Below, one piece after another: positions 1-8,108 of a stretch of 64,000 nucleotides of DNA. The notes beneath the pieces were generated by a model. It saw only the letters and a program-made list of their open reading frames with translations. It had not been told where the DNA came from and searched no databases. Source of the DNA: Clostridiales bacterium (GTDB lineage Bacteria; Bacillota_A; Clostridia; Oscillospirales; Oscillospiraceae); the NCBI GenBank assembly GCA_019417795.1, contig DXUR01000001.1:6956-70955 (forward strand). Reading direction: 5' to 3'. Both the position numbers and the translations under genes were made by a program. Position 1 is the first letter of the stretch. Each line of letters opens with the position of its first letter.

Positions 1-66
1 AAACCCGATGCATCTGTAGAATAATTCGTCTTGTCATTATTTCTCCAAATTGAAATAGCAATCTAA

Positions 67-447
67 TCAGTCTTTCTCCCTTGTAAAAACGCGCTGTAGT
101 CTATCTTGATAAGTGGGCAACTGCTCCAAATAAGGATGGATCCGCCGTTCAATTTCTCTGCGCTCCAATAGCGTTGCTTCGGTGGGATCAATGGTATGAC
201 CGACTTCCTCCATGATATCAACTGCCAATTCCCATACGAGTTTATCAAATAGCTCTTCTCCACAATTAACTACGCAGCAACCGGTATCGCCGATGCTACC
301 TTGCACATTGTCAATGCTGATGTAGATATAGCCCACCTTATCCGACCAAAGCAGTTCAAAATGAGTCGATGTTCGGATATAGTCATTGAATACATCAATA
401 ACCTGCTCGATGGCACTCTTCGTTTCAGGTTCATAAGTCTTTTTCAT
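67..447 (-). CDS. Hypothetical protein, 126 aa
   Basis: I do not recognise this protein. It is acidic and soluble, with no signal peptide or membrane segment. The ATG at 447 has a GAGGAG site 8 nt upstream. It lies 15 nt downstream of the CoiA-like gene and is probably the last gene of the operon that starts with the DUF4317 gene at 4541. The central part is rich in Asp, Val and Ile, and the C-terminal third looks helical and charged (ERREIERR). No function can be assigned. Confidence 0.75.
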   Translation of the reverse strand: MKKTYEPETKSAIEQVIDVFNDYIRTSTHFELLWSDKVGYIYISIDNVQGSIGDTGCCVVNCGEELFDKLVWELAVDIMEEVGHTIDPTEATLLERREIERRIHPYLEQLPTYQDRLQRVFTREKD

Positions 448-462
448 TAAGTATTCTCCTCG

Positions 463-1419
463 CTATAAATTTCTAATTGAAGGCACCTGAATGTTACCAT
501 ACTCGTCAGTTTCGTTCACAACACGAGGATAACAGCAATAATAGAATCGGCCACCTCTTCGATAATCCGTGCCTTTTCGGTATTCTGTGATCAGATTATG
601 CCGACACCCCAGGCACTGGTCATCGTGCCATTCCTTGGTCTTCTCGCAGATATACCACGAGCGAGGATTGCCCTTCATTCTCTTGCATTTCGGCTCATAT
701 GGGCTGTGGTTTCTCAGGAAAGCCTCAAAACGTCTTCTTTTATTGAGCATGATGTCTCGTAGGCCGGTAGGAGAAAAAAGGTCCGGAGTGAATCCGTCAT
801 CGATAAAAAAGCGGCGATAGTCAGCGTAAGTGTCGTCCTCGGCAATGGCCCATTCCGCTTTGACAAGCCAATCGCAATCATTTTCATCGTCTTCTGCTAT
901 CAGCTGAAAGATAATTGCAACATCCAATGTGAACTGGGGAACCACCGACGCGATAGCGCGATTGGGCCATTTCCAAACAAACTTGTCGCAGTTATCTCCG
1001 CTGCCAATAATGTACTCATTCGCATAGGCCTCAGTTTCATCAAACACCCAGATAACTTTATATCCGGCTTTAGTATAAAAAAGGTTGCGCCGTTCAAACT
1101 CCGTTGAAGTAATGGGACTATGCTGAAACTCAATCACATAGCCTCCAGTCAGGATATCAGCTCGATGAGACTCTCCTTTATACTCAATGACCACCTCTCT
1201 GGTGGATTCGGGGAATCGATTCTGCCAGTTGCGATGCCATTCGGACATATCGTATTTCCAGTCATCCACACACGAAGTCACATGAGCGAAGTGCCACGAA
1301 TTGACTTCGCCCTGGCGAGGAATCACCTGGTTGCCGCACACAGGACAGTAATACTCTTGCCCCTTCTCCGCATCGAGTGCGTGAACGCGGTGATGATCCG
1401 CTGTCAAAGCATATTCCAA
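463..1419 (-). CDS. CoiA-like competence nuclease-family protein
   Basis: This 318-aa protein matches the CoiA family by architecture. An N-terminal zinc-binding segment has CPVCG near residue 25 and a HFAH motif about 20 residues later. A restriction-endonuclease-fold core follows with HRADI and, a few residues on, EFQHS, which is the D...ExQ metal-binding pattern. A second cysteine cluster (C-x5-C, then CLGCRHN) lies at the C-terminus and is not typical of short CoiA proteins. CoiA proteins act in DNA uptake and recombination in Gram-positives. On this element it may process transferred single-stranded or branched DNA, which is inference. The start is TTG at 1419, chosen because GGAGGG lies 6 nt upstream. 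Confidence 0.8.
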   Translation of the reverse strand: MEYALTADHHRVHALDAEKGQEYYCPVCGNQVIPRQGEVNSWHFAHVTSCVDDWKYDMSEWHRNWQNRFPESTREVVIEYKGESHRADILTGGYVIEFQHSPITSTEFERRNLFYTKAGYKVIWVFDETEAYANEYIIGSGDNCDKFVWKWPNRAIASVVPQFTLDVAIIFQLIAEDDENDCDWLVKAEWAIAEDDTYADYRRFFIDDGFTPDLFSPTGLRDIMLNKRRRFEAFLRNHSPYEPKCKRMKGNPRSWYICEKTKEWHDDQCLGCRHNLITEYRKGTDYRRGGRFYYCCYPRVVNETDEYGNIQVPSIRNL

Positions 1420-1443
1420 AGTGATCCCTCCTCACAGAATAAT

Positions 1444-2412
1444 CTATTCACTGCCTTCTTGGCTGCTCGCGTCTCTCTGGAAGCCATACTCAAAAAAGCA
1501 CATGTCCAGGATTTTGGCTGCCGGATACTCAATTCGGCTGCCGCAATGTTTCCGGAGCTTTTCAAACTCATCCTCATGGTCAAGATATAGGTTGCCAAGG
1601 GTTCGGATGGATTTCGCACTGAATGCTTGGGGTGCTGCACCGGTATCAGCAAGAGCCTTTTTGAAATACCGATCATAGGCGGGTACGCAGCCCACAGTAC
1701 CCAGCAAGATCTTGGTAAGCAAGGTATCCGTTGGGATGCCGACACCGGACGCCACATAAGCTTCTGTAATGCTCTCGCTAAGCTTCATGATGCGGTCAGC
1801 ATAATACTCCTGCGAGAGTTTCTCGGGAGAAAGGTCCCAGAGATCATCCCACTCCGGCTGATAAATCAAACGGACAACATCCGCATGGATCTTGTAATCC
1901 TTCTGCATGAGGAAAGAGTTTCGAAGCATACCCCAACTGGCCAAATACCAAGCCAAGTGAAGGCAGAGATAGTCGGTCGTGGCGTCAATCTGCGGGCACC
2001 TATTCAGCCGAAACGCTTCATGGCAGTACTCCCAAGAGAGATACCGGTGATGTGGATCATCCTTCATACTGTCATAGCACTCGTATCCGGCATGAATGGC
2101 TTCAGCAAGTTTTTTCTGATCCACAACACGATAGGGCGGCTTACTATGGTGCGTGTGGCCCTGTGCTTCGCCTTTCCTGAATACGACCCATTGTTCCTCT
2201 AAACTAATGGAATCCACGACATATCCCGCACTGATCCAGCTGGAGCAAAAGGATGCAGGGTTTGAGAGATTTGCCCAGGATGGTCTGTTCTTATATGCGT
2301 GGTTAGGGATTGGGATGATCTGGTTCAACTCATCGAAAGTAAGCTTAACAGAGTCTCCTCCGTGTTCCTTCAGCCAATTTCCAAGTGGAACATATTTCTC
2401 TCCAATAGCCAT
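1444..2412 (-). CDS. Hypothetical protein with DUF7662-like N-terminal domain
   Basis: The protein is about 322 aa. The first roughly 75 residues (YVPLGNWL, then LTFDELNQI, RPSWANLS and the SAGYVV block) resemble DUF7662, a small domain found alone or fused to nuclease-like partners in bacteria. The rest is helical and unrecognised. It ends in a small domain with IPTDTLLTKILLGTVG and KILDMCFFEYG that is reminiscent of helix-hairpin-helix DNA-binding repeats, though this is weak. ATG at 2412 is preferred over an upstream GTG at 2421 that overlaps the YhaM stop, because GGGTG precedes the ATG. It lies between YhaM and CoiA-like genes, so a nucleic-acid role is plausible. Confidence 0.7.
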   Translation of the reverse strand: MAIGEKYVPLGNWLKEHGGDSVKLTFDELNQIIPIPNHAYKNRPSWANLSNPASFCSSWISAGYVVDSISLEEQWVVFRKGEAQGHTHHSKPPYRVVDQKKLAEAIHAGYECYDSMKDDPHHRYLSWEYCHEAFRLNRCPQIDATTDYLCLHLAWYLASWGMLRNSFLMQKDYKIHADVVRLIYQPEWDDLWDLSPEKLSQEYYADRIMKLSESITEAYVASGVGIPTDTLLTKILLGTVGCVPAYDRYFKKALADTGAAPQAFSAKSIRTLGNLYLDHEDEFEKLRKHCGSRIEYPAAKILDMCFFEYGFQRDASSQEGSE

Positions 2413-2417
2413 ATCCG

Positions 2418-3377
2418 TCACCCATTCAGTTCATGAGGCTTGAACACTCTTTTGTCCAGCGCGAAGATGCGACTGCTCACCTCTCCCACCTGGAGACCGG
2501 CCAAGGTCTCGCGATAGATTTCCATCCGGCTGTCAAGCATATCGATCTGGGAGAGCAACTCGCTCTCCGCACAGATGGGCTTCACTGCAGCGCCGAATTC
2601 TGGCTCTCCGTGATGGGAAAGAATCATGTGCTGCAGCAAAACGGACTTGTCTTCAGGGATCCCCAGTTCCGAAGCTATGGCAGCAACTTCCTGTGCACCC
2701 ATTACGAGATGGCCAAGGAGCTGTCCTTTCACCGAATACTCCGTGACGAGGCCGAGCTGAGAAAAGGTAAACTCCTTCTCTTTGGCAAAGTCATGCAGGA
2801 ACGTGCCTGCAAGCAGCAGGCTGCGATCGATGATATCCCCGTAAAGGCCGGCCAGGAAATCAGCCGTTTTCATCATGGTCGCAGTGTGCATCAGAAGTCC
2901 GGAGATAAAGCCGTGGTGGACGCTTTTGGCGGCCGGGATCGTCTTCAGGGACTCCTTATGGCGGGCCATCATCGTGCTGCAGATCTTCCTGTAATCAGCA
3001 TCCGTAATCGAACTGATCAGTCTCTCCACTTCTGCCATCGTAGTGTCCACATCAATGGGAGCCACCGGGACTAATGCGGACAGATCATATGTATCGCTGC
3101 CGTCAGCCAAACGGATCCGATCAACTGTAATCTGCAAGGCGCCTCTGAACTCGGAGACAGTGCCGCGGATCTTCACAACATCGCCTTCATCTGCAGAGGA
3201 GATGGGGCCAGAATAGTCCCATACTTTTATTTCGATGGAGCCGGATCGATCCGACAGAGAGGCGCTCAAAAACGGCTTGCCGGTTGCGGTTGTCTTGGGA
3301 TATGCAGCTTTCAAAACATAGAAGCCCTCCACCTCATCCGAAAGGGACATCTCTGCGATCAGTTTGTTATACTCCAT
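2418..3377 (-). CDS. yhaM: YhaM-like 3'-5' exonuclease (OB fold plus HD domain)
   Basis: This 319-aa protein has the two-domain layout of YhaM. An N-terminal OB-fold nucleic-acid-binding domain (residues about 15-100, with FLSASLSDRSG and VVKIRGTV) is followed by an HD metal-phosphohydrolase domain. The HD domain shows HHGFISGLLMHT, then FLHDFAKEKE, HLVMG and ILSHHGEPE, which supply the metal-binding His/Asp residues. YhaM degrades RNA and single-stranded DNA 3' to 5' with Mn2+. The length matches the family (about 310 aa). The ATG has GGAGG 7 nt upstream. Element copies may serve in maturation or turnover of conjugated strands or mRNA, which is inference. Confidence 0.9.
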   Translation of the reverse strand: MEYNKLIAEMSLSDEVEGFYVLKAAYPKTTATGKPFLSASLSDRSGSIEIKVWDYSGPISSADEGDVVKIRGTVSEFRGALQITVDRIRLADGSDTYDLSALVPVAPIDVDTTMAEVERLISSITDADYRKICSTMMARHKESLKTIPAAKSVHHGFISGLLMHTATMMKTADFLAGLYGDIIDRSLLLAGTFLHDFAKEKEFTFSQLGLVTEYSVKGQLLGHLVMGAQEVAAIASELGIPEDKSVLLQHMILSHHGEPEFGAAVKPICAESELLSQIDMLDSRMEIYRETLAGLQVGEVSSRIFALDKRVFKPHELNG

Positions 3378-3404
3378 CTTTATTCCTCCGTAGTCTGTCT
3401 TCGT

Positions 3405-4541
3405 TTACTCGCCTTTGACACGAACCCCAAACCCATTGACTTCAATATCCTCGTCTACGGGAATGAGCAAGTACTTCCGGCCATCAATGATCCTTGTCTC
3501 AACCAAGTAGCTGTGCTCCGGATCGAGCGAAATTGTCGCATCGGCGGTCTTAACTTCAAAGCGGCTGCTATCAATCAGATTGGCTGGGTTCAGCGTTGCT
3601 CCATCACCAAACTGGGCAAAGCAATTATCACGGAACGCAAGGATCTTTTCCTCTTCCACACCGTTATCGCGCAGGATTGCTGCCGCATCACTGACGGAGA
3701 GTTCCAGCGGTTCGGGGTCATGGCTCTCCTTATGCTGTTCAATCTGGTCGCGGAGTCTGTCATGGATAGACTGGACCAGTTCCATATTGCAGGCATCCCC
3801 CAAAGCTTCGCTGAGTGCATTCTGGAATGCTTCTTTTTGCTCAGCGGCAGACATGGGGGCTGTGGTATGAAATACGCTGTCGATAACTTCCTGGTGGATC
3901 TCATCTGTCTTTCTGGAATAGAACAAAGCATTGTAGATATTGGCCGCACGATCGTCAAAGGCTGGGAACAAGAATCCCAGTTCCGGTGCGGCAACGATCT
4001 GGCCGGCACAACTGTGGAACTCATTATCTCCAGGGAAGAATCCCAACTCCGCTTTGCGCTCCTTCACAGGACAGACACAGCAAACGACATAGGAGAATAC
4101 GGCATCGGATGCATCTGCATCCATCTCGTCGTTTTTGTTCTTACAGGGGACATCGTATGTGTCATATGCCAGGAGGATCAGGTAGTTGCTGTCCCCAAGG
4201 TCAAGAGAGTTGATGATTTTCTGATAGAACTCCTCACGGATCTCACCATCTTTCAGTTCCGAGTCGCGCAGTGCCATGAGAAGGCGATGCTCATCACTGT
4301 CGGCTACCTGCTCCGTGGAGAAGATAATATCGATCAGGTTCTTCCCAAGTTTGCCGGAAAGAGCCTTCTTCAGCAGGTTCAGGTACTTCTCTGCTTCGTC
4401 CTGCGGGAGAATCCCCATGGATTCATCAATGTATGAAACGATTTCACGGCTGCTATTGACAAAACAGCCATAGATACGGCTGATAGCATTCCGATCCATA
4501 CGAAAACGGCGGCGCAGTTCGCTTACTTCTTTCAAATTCAA
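3405..4541 (-). CDS. DUF4317 family protein
   Basis: This 378-aa protein begins with the DUF4317 signature (NLKEVSELRRRFRMD, then ISRIYGCFVNS) and carries the family's GKLGKNLIDI segment near residue 65. DUF4317 proteins are common in clostridial mobile elements and chromosomes, and their role is unknown. The start is TTG at 4541, with GAGGT 8 nt upstream and no better ATG nearby. It is the first gene of a five-gene minus-strand run (DUF4317, YhaM, DUF7662-like, CoiA-like, hypothetical). That run has a good promoter at 4594-4622 and a perfect 15-nt palindrome in the leader at 4573-4587. Confidence 0.88.
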   Translation of the reverse strand: MNLKEVSELRRRFRMDRNAISRIYGCFVNSSREIVSYIDESMGILPQDEAEKYLNLLKKALSGKLGKNLIDIIFSTEQVADSDEHRLLMALRDSELKDGEIREEFYQKIINSLDLGDSNYLILLAYDTYDVPCKNKNDEMDADASDAVFSYVVCCVCPVKERKAELGFFPGDNEFHSCAGQIVAAPELGFLFPAFDDRAANIYNALFYSRKTDEIHQEVIDSVFHTTAPMSAAEQKEAFQNALSEALGDACNMELVQSIHDRLRDQIEQHKESHDPEPLELSVSDAAAILRDNGVEEEKILAFRDNCFAQFGDGATLNPANLIDSSRFEVKTADATISLDPEHSYLVETRIIDGRKYLLIPVDEDIEVNGFGVRVKGE

Positions 4542-4593
4542 TTTAGGTTACCTCGCTTATCAAATTGGTCTAGCTGCTTGAAGCAGCAACCTC

Positions 4594-4622
4594 ATCATAT
4601 CACAGTCTGCCGATTCTGTCAC
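4594..4622 (-). promoter_or_regulatory. Promoter for the DUF4317-YhaM-CoiA operon
   Basis: Read on the minus strand, GTGACA (4617-4622), a 17-nt spacer and TATGAT (4594-4599) form a sigma-A type promoter. The leader then contains the palindrome GCTGCTT-C-AAGCAGC (4573-4587), about 30 nt before the TTG start of the DUF4317 gene. The palindrome could be an operator or a small RNA hairpin. Confidence 0.55.
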
Positions 4623-4641
4623 ATTCCGAGAACTCGTTGAA

Positions 4642-4749
4642 TTATTCCTGCCAATCATCCTCACAGCCAGTTTCTTGAGCAATCATTATCGCAGTATCGG
4701 AGAAAGCGCAGCAGTGTTTCTGCTCAGAATAAGGACACTGACAGGCCAT
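4642..4749 (-). CDS. Small cysteine-rich protein, 35 aa
   Basis: The ATG at 4749 is preceded by GGGAGAGAG at good spacing. The product has five cysteines in 35 residues (MACQCPYSEQKHCC..., then TGCEDDW), which suggests a small metal-binding or disulphide protein. It sits just upstream of the DUF4317 promoter. I do not recognise it. Confidence is limited by its length. Confidence 0.4.
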   Translation of the reverse strand: MACQCPYSEQKHCCAFSDTAIMIAQETGCEDDWQE

Positions 4750-4905
4750 TCTCTCTCCCTGGCATGCTAACTCACGGTTTTGTATTGATTGTTGATTACA
4801 TCCAAACAGCGTGTTCTGATGTAATCAATCGAATAGTCCCTCAAGTGGTCCACAATCGTTTCACCACACTTAACAAGAAATAAGATTTCCTACTTGGCCG
4901 ACCAG

Positions 4906-6048
4906 TCAAGGCTTGCAACGGCCACAGGGAGAATACCCCAGTGCAATGGTCTCATCGCGGGTGCCGAAGAACTCCTGCTTGTTCTTTTCCTTCATATCGT
5001 TCACGCTGGAACAGGTGGGATAGTGGAACTTCTTCGTGTTGGTATTAAGGATATAATCTGCCTGCGACGCCTCACTTCTGGTCACTGGCTCCTGCTTTTC
5101 AGGCTCTGGGGAAGGTGTGGGAGTTACCGTAGCCGTCTTCTGCTCCTCCTGCTGAGCACCATCTGCCAGCTTGCTCTCGCCTGTGGCATAGTCAATCTCA
5201 ATGCCCGGCTGGACATTGTAGGCAAAGACGCAGTAGGAAACCCCGGCACCCTTGTCTTCCACAGAATAGCCTTCCATCAAAACACCGTTAGCCAGCAGGT
5301 TATTCCCTTCAAAGATTGGGGTCACGCGATATAGGACATGGTTATTAGTCTCCTGGATGTAGTCGGCAACCATGTTCTCAAAGGGCAACATTCCCTCAAT
5401 ATTCAGATACCGTGTGCCCGTGATGAGGTTCTTCGTATTGGCGTTTTCACCAGTCAGCTGATAGCCAATGAGATGGCAGCGGTTATATAAGTACTTGCCA
5501 TCAACCAAATCATCATAGCGGACGGTGTGCCAGCCGGTCGGCTTTACCATGCCGATGGATCCGCGCTCCTCGGTAGGCATCAAATCCTTCCCAATACATG
5601 CGTAAGTCACTCCGCAGCGACCGAGACTATCCAGATCACTGTAGGTCTCAAAGGATTGGGTTGCCAGCTCTGCAGCGGAGAAATAAGGAACATTCCCATT
5701 GACCGAGGTATATGCCTTACCGCTATACGCAGGCACATCGCTCGTAGAGAACCGAGAGGCTGTCGTGATCTCTGCAGGAGCACTCGATTCAGCTTGCTGA
5801 TCCGGCGGTGTGGCCGGTTCTACCACTTGACTTGGCTCAGCTTCTCCCTCGCTTGAATCATCGTCAGAGGTTCCAGCGGGATCCGTCTCTGAGGACTCCA
5901 CCGGCGTGCTATCCTGCGAGTCAGAGATCTCGGTCTGCAAGGACGAGTTCGGACTATGATTGGACGGTGCCGTGTCACTGCCGCAGGCAGAAAGCATAGA
6001 AAAACAGAGTGCAAAGATCAAAAGGCAGGAGAGGATGCGCAATTTCAT
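4906..6048 (-). CDS. Secreted lipoprotein DNA/RNA non-specific endonuclease
   Basis: This 380-aa protein starts with a lipoprotein signal peptide (lipobox LSAC, lipidated Cys about residue 22). A Ser/Glu/Pro-rich linker follows, then a DNA/RNA non-specific endonuclease domain of the NucA/EndA DNA-entry type. That domain shows the active-site stretch YNRCHLIGYQLTG, with the general-base His, and NTKNLITGTRYLN, with the metal-ligand Asn. After a second Pro/Thr-rich linker, the last 50 residues form a small Cys/His domain (FHYPTCSSV ... YSPCGRCKP) like the Ada metal-binding fold seen on other secreted nucleases. It would act on the cell surface, degrading extracellular DNA or processing DNA at the envelope. 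Its ATG overlaps the stop of the 6045-6458 gene by 4 nt, so the two are translationally coupled. Confidence 0.88.
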   Translation of the reverse strand: MKLRILSCLLIFALCFSMLSACGSDTAPSNHSPNSSLQTEISDSQDSTPVESSETDPAGTSDDDSSEGEAEPSQVVEPATPPDQQAESSAPAEITTASRFSTSDVPAYSGKAYTSVNGNVPYFSAAELATQSFETYSDLDSLGRCGVTYACIGKDLMPTEERGSIGMVKPTGWHTVRYDDLVDGKYLYNRCHLIGYQLTGENANTKNLITGTRYLNIEGMLPFENMVADYIQETNNHVLYRVTPIFEGNNLLANGVLMEGYSVEDKGAGVSYCVFAYNVQPGIEIDYATGESKLADGAQQEEQKTATVTPTPSPEPEKQEPVTRSEASQADYILNTNTKKFHYPTCSSVNDMKEKNKQEFFGTRDETIALGYSPCGRCKP

Positions 6049-6458
6049 CTCAGATAAACCTCAATGGTAATTCGCTCGTGAGAGTGCCCGGTAAACTCAA
6101 CCGACTCACATATTTTCCAGTTGCCTCCGGAGAGGTCTATATCAAAGTGCTGATCAGCGGGGTAGGTTCTGTGCCATCTGAAAATGATGATCTTCTCAAT
6201 CCACCGTTCAAATGGTGCCAGAGCGGCATCTTCAACAAAACAGTAATCGCCATCAACCGCTTCCTGCAGGAAAGCGTCATCCACATTCAGGTGCTGAATG
6301 GATTCCGCATCAAATTGTTGGGCTGAGTAGTGGTTCATCCAGAGCCTAGCATCACCGACCAGCGCGGCAATATGCGCCCGCAGCATTCTGTCTTGGCTCT
6401 GACGTCGATGGTTGAACATCATGCCTCCATTATCATCTAAGCAGGCAATCACGATCAT
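6045..6458 (-). CDS. Conserved hypothetical protein of clostridial elements, 137 aa
   Basis: This is a soluble protein starting MIVIACLDDNGGMMFNHRRQSQD. The conserved-looking blocks are the NHRRQSQD motif, ALVGDARLWMN, DGDYCFVED, FRWHRTYPAD and FDIDLSG. I recall similar proteins in clostridial conjugative elements, sometimes labelled ribonuclease Z. The sequence does not show the metallo-beta-lactamase HxHxDH motif, so I do not accept that label. It precedes and overlaps the secreted nuclease gene. The ATG has an AGGAAGGG site 8 nt upstream. Confidence 0.7.
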   Translation of the reverse strand: MIVIACLDDNGGMMFNHRRQSQDRMLRAHIAALVGDARLWMNHYSAQQFDAESIQHLNVDDAFLQEAVDGDYCFVEDAALAPFERWIEKIIIFRWHRTYPADQHFDIDLSGGNWKICESVEFTGHSHERITIEVYLR

Positions 6459-6474
6459 AGCGAAATCCCTTCCT

Positions 6475-6702
6475 TCAGTCTTCCACCTCGGTTGCGGTGA
6501 ACTGCGTCATGTCACAGAACCCTTTCTCGGCCAACTCCTTGATCATGGAATCGGCATTGGCCCGCACGATTCTTGACACCTCATAATTGGTTCCACTTGC
6601 AGCGTACAGCAGCAACAACTGATCCTCCGGATCATAAACGGCCTCTTCCACTTCCAGTGCGATCAGAGCCTGATCCTCGGCATCTCTCAACAGTGCTCTC
6701 AT
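6475..6702 (-). CDS. Small acidic hypothetical protein, 75 aa
   Basis: The ATG at 6702 has GGAGGT 5 nt upstream. The product is short and acidic, with LLLLYAASGTNYEVSRIV in the middle, and has no signal or membrane segment. It is followed after 16 nt by the 137-aa gene, so it belongs to the same transcript. I do not recognise it. Confidence 0.65.
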   Translation of the reverse strand: MRALLRDAEDQALIALEVEEAVYDPEDQLLLLYAASGTNYEVSRIVRANADSMIKELAEKGFCDMTQFTATEVED

Positions 6703-6714
6703 AGGTTACCTCCG

Positions 6715-7038
6715 TCAGTCATCCAGCAATTCTTCGATTTCCTCGATCTTTTCATCGAGATCTTCACATCGCTCCTCCCACTCATCGTAGGCATCGCTGC
6801 AAGGATCGTCCGGCTCCTCATCTTCCAGATCTTCGCGTTGCTCTTGGAGTTCCTCCAGAAGGCTCTCAAGCTCATCGCGATCCATGCTCTCGTAGTCCTC
6901 ATCGCCACCGGTGGAGGCCTTGATTGTTATCTTCACCTCGGCTTCAGTCTCAGATAAGGCGGCCAGAATAGCGCCAAGGCCAAATGCTTGCTCGCTGCTG
7001 CTCACTTCACCATCCCGATTGAAATCGAATATACTCAT
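6715..7038 (-). CDS. Acidic coiled-coil protein with EF-hand-like loop
   Basis: I place the start at ATG 7038 (MSIFDFNRDGEVS), with GAGGAG 8 nt upstream. A longer frame upstream would run through the control region. The 107-aa product begins with DFNRDGEVSSSE, which fits a calcium-binding EF-hand/dockerin-type loop (D-x-N-x-D-G-x-x). It ends in a very acidic heptad-like segment (ELESLLEELQEQREDLEDEE). A role as a Ca2+-binding or acidic adaptor protein is inference. The inverted repeat and -10-like block upstream match those of the WYL regulator gene at 28074. Confidence 0.65.
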   Translation of the reverse strand: MSIFDFNRDGEVSSSEQAFGLGAILAALSETEAEVKITIKASTGGDEDYESMDRDELESLLEELQEQREDLEDEEPDDPCSDAYDEWEERCEDLDEKIEEIEELLDD

Positions 7039-7083
7039 CTGTTTTGCTCCTCTCTTTGATACGATAATGTGGGAACTATACGC

Positions 7084-7117
7084 ATCATAGCAGGGGCTCT
7101 GTCCAAAAATACGGACA
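7084..7117 (-). promoter_or_regulatory. Operator/promoter element shared with the WYL gene
   Basis: On the minus strand this reads TGTCC-N8-GGACAG-N6-TGCTATGAT. Exactly the same elements with the same spacings occur on the plus strand at 27989-28022, upstream of the WYL regulator gene. The TGTCC/GGACA arms can also form a hairpin (about 9 bp including flanks at 7096-7122). It lies about 50 nt upstream of the ATG at 7038. Confidence 0.6.
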
Positions 7118-7125
7118 GAGCTCGC

Positions 7126-7171
7126 CAAAAACAACAAAAGATGTGAGGCCGCCATGCGGAAGCCCCACATC
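7126..7171 (-). terminator. Rho-independent terminator after the 7176-7760 gene
   Basis: The minus-strand transcript folds GATGTG...CACATC around an inner GC-rich stem (7140-7171). A T-rich run TTTTGTTGTTTTT (7126-7139) follows. It sits directly after the stop of the membrane-anchored protein gene. Confidence 0.75.
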
Positions 7172-7175
7172 CTAC

Positions 7176-7760
7176 TTAATCTACAAAGGTCAATCCTTCC
7201 GCAATTCCTAGCACGATAAGCTCCATCTCCGACCGAACTTTGGCCTCAGACACTGTAATTCGGTAATCTCGGATAGTGTAGTCAGCTCCAACGGTAGCAG
7301 GATAGATATCAATGGCATCTTCGACATAAAGGTCAGCCAGAACAAAACCATTCTCGGCGTGGTCCTTCAAGAGAACTCGGCAATCCAAGCAAAAGTGAGA
7401 AACCTTCAGTCCCTTCGTCTCTATTGGAAGATCTACGGTACAGGTGTGGGAGCAGGTATCGCGCCGCCCGGTATAGCCGGCGCATGATGCAAAGCTAAAG
7501 GTTCCAGTGGTCTGAATGGGCGCAATCTCATACTCCGAAAAAGGCAAATCAGGATCGTAAATCCGCATTTCATTGCTCTGACCGGTTGTGAGATTGAGGA
7601 TCACCGGCGCCTGATAACGCTCCCGCTTTCCACTCCCACAAAGGGAACACACCTCTGGCTGGCGATAGGTCAGATAAAGCGCAGTACTAGAGATTACGAT
7701 TGCAGTACATAGTAAGCCTACCATCAGATGCCTCCAGTTGCCTCTGATCCACCCTCGCAT
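7176..7760 (-). CDS. Membrane-anchored protein with N-terminal zinc-ribbon-like CxxC
   Basis: This 194-aa protein has one N-terminal membrane segment (residues about 12-30) with few charges after it. The motif CSLCGSGKRER follows, then CAGYTGRRDTCSHTC and FCLDCR. The six or more cysteines in the extracytoplasmic part suggest a metal site or disulphides. I do not recognise the family. The ATG at 7760 has GAGGATG upstream. A promoter at 7809-7837 overlaps the control region of the divergent XRE gene, so expression is probably under that regulator. Confidence 0.7.
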   Translation of the reverse strand: MRGWIRGNWRHLMVGLLCTAIVISSTALYLTYRQPEVCSLCGSGKRERYQAPVILNLTTGQSNEMRIYDPDLPFSEYEIAPIQTTGTFSFASCAGYTGRRDTCSHTCTVDLPIETKGLKVSHFCLDCRVLLKDHAENGFVLADLYVEDAIDIYPATVGADYTIRDYRITVSEAKVRSEMELIVLGIAEGLTFVD

Positions 7761-7778
7761 TAGCTCATCCTCAAAAGC

Positions 7779-7850
7779 TGACCAATATCACGGTCAACAT
7801 TTTCTCTCATTGTACCGTAAAATGATGATGATTGCAACCAATACTGGTCA
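7779..7850. promoter_or_regulatory. Divergent control region with TGACCA/TGGTCA operators
   Basis: TGACC-aatatcac-GGTCA (7779-7796) is an inverted repeat. The half-site TGACCAATAT (7779-7788) is repeated inverted as ATACTGGTCA at 7841-7850, with 9 of 10 bases matching. The pair brackets the minus promoter at 7809-7837 and lies just before the XRE gene, which fits autoregulation with repression of the divergent gene. Confidence 0.5.
7809..7837 (-). promoter_or_regulatory. Promoter for the 7176-7760 gene
   Basis: The minus strand carries TTGCAA (7832-7837), a 17-nt spacer and TACAAT (7809-7814). The start of transcription would fall about 40 nt before the ATG at 7760. Confidence 0.55.
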
Positions 7851-7865
7851 ATGGGGAGAGATCAT

Positions 7866-8108
7866 ATGGAACAGAAAATCCGTCGTGACCGCAACATGGG
7901 GTCTAATCTCAGGCGGCTGCGTGATCAGTATGGCATTTCACAAGAGAAGCTCTGCGCTGAGCTCCAGCGTCGCGGCTGTGATATCGGTCGAACCGCTTAT
8001 GCCAAGTACGAATCTGGAGAACTGAACATCAAGGCAAGCGTCATTATTGAGCTGCGCAAATTCTACAACTGCAGCTATGACGAGTTCTTTGCCGGCTTAG
8101 ACGAATAA
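7866..8108 (+). CDS. XRE-family HTH transcriptional regulator, 80 aa
   Basis: The product is a single helix-turn-helix domain: SNLRRLRDQYGISQEKLCAEL, then IGRTAYAKYESG and IIELRKFYNCSYDEFF. That is the cro/C1 layout. I use ATG at 7866 because GGAGAG lies 5 nt upstream; an in-frame ATG at 7851 lacks a site. The paired TGACCA sites upstream are candidate operators. It is an isolated plus-strand gene between two minus-strand runs, a usual position for an element's switch regulator. Confidence 0.85.
   Translation: MEQKIRRDRNMGSNLRRLRDQYGISQEKLCAELQRRGCDIGRTAYAKYESGELNIKASVIIELRKFYNCSYDEFFAGLDE

Larger units (their letters stand above)
4542..4905. other. Gene-poor spacer between DUF4317 and nuclease lipoprotein genes
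   Basis: This 364-base stretch holds the operon promoter at 4594-4622 and one plausible 35-residue gene at 4642-4749. It also holds a 28-codon GTG-start frame at 4767-4853 (minus; starts VDHLRDYSIDYI). That frame has protein-like composition but no clear ribosome binding site and may be a decayed gene end. I see no RNA gene or repeat beyond the leader palindrome. Confidence 0.5.

Noticed and set aside
6045..6458. Ribonuclease Z label for the 137-aa protein
   Set aside because: The metallo-beta-lactamase HxHxDH motif is absent and the protein is far too short.
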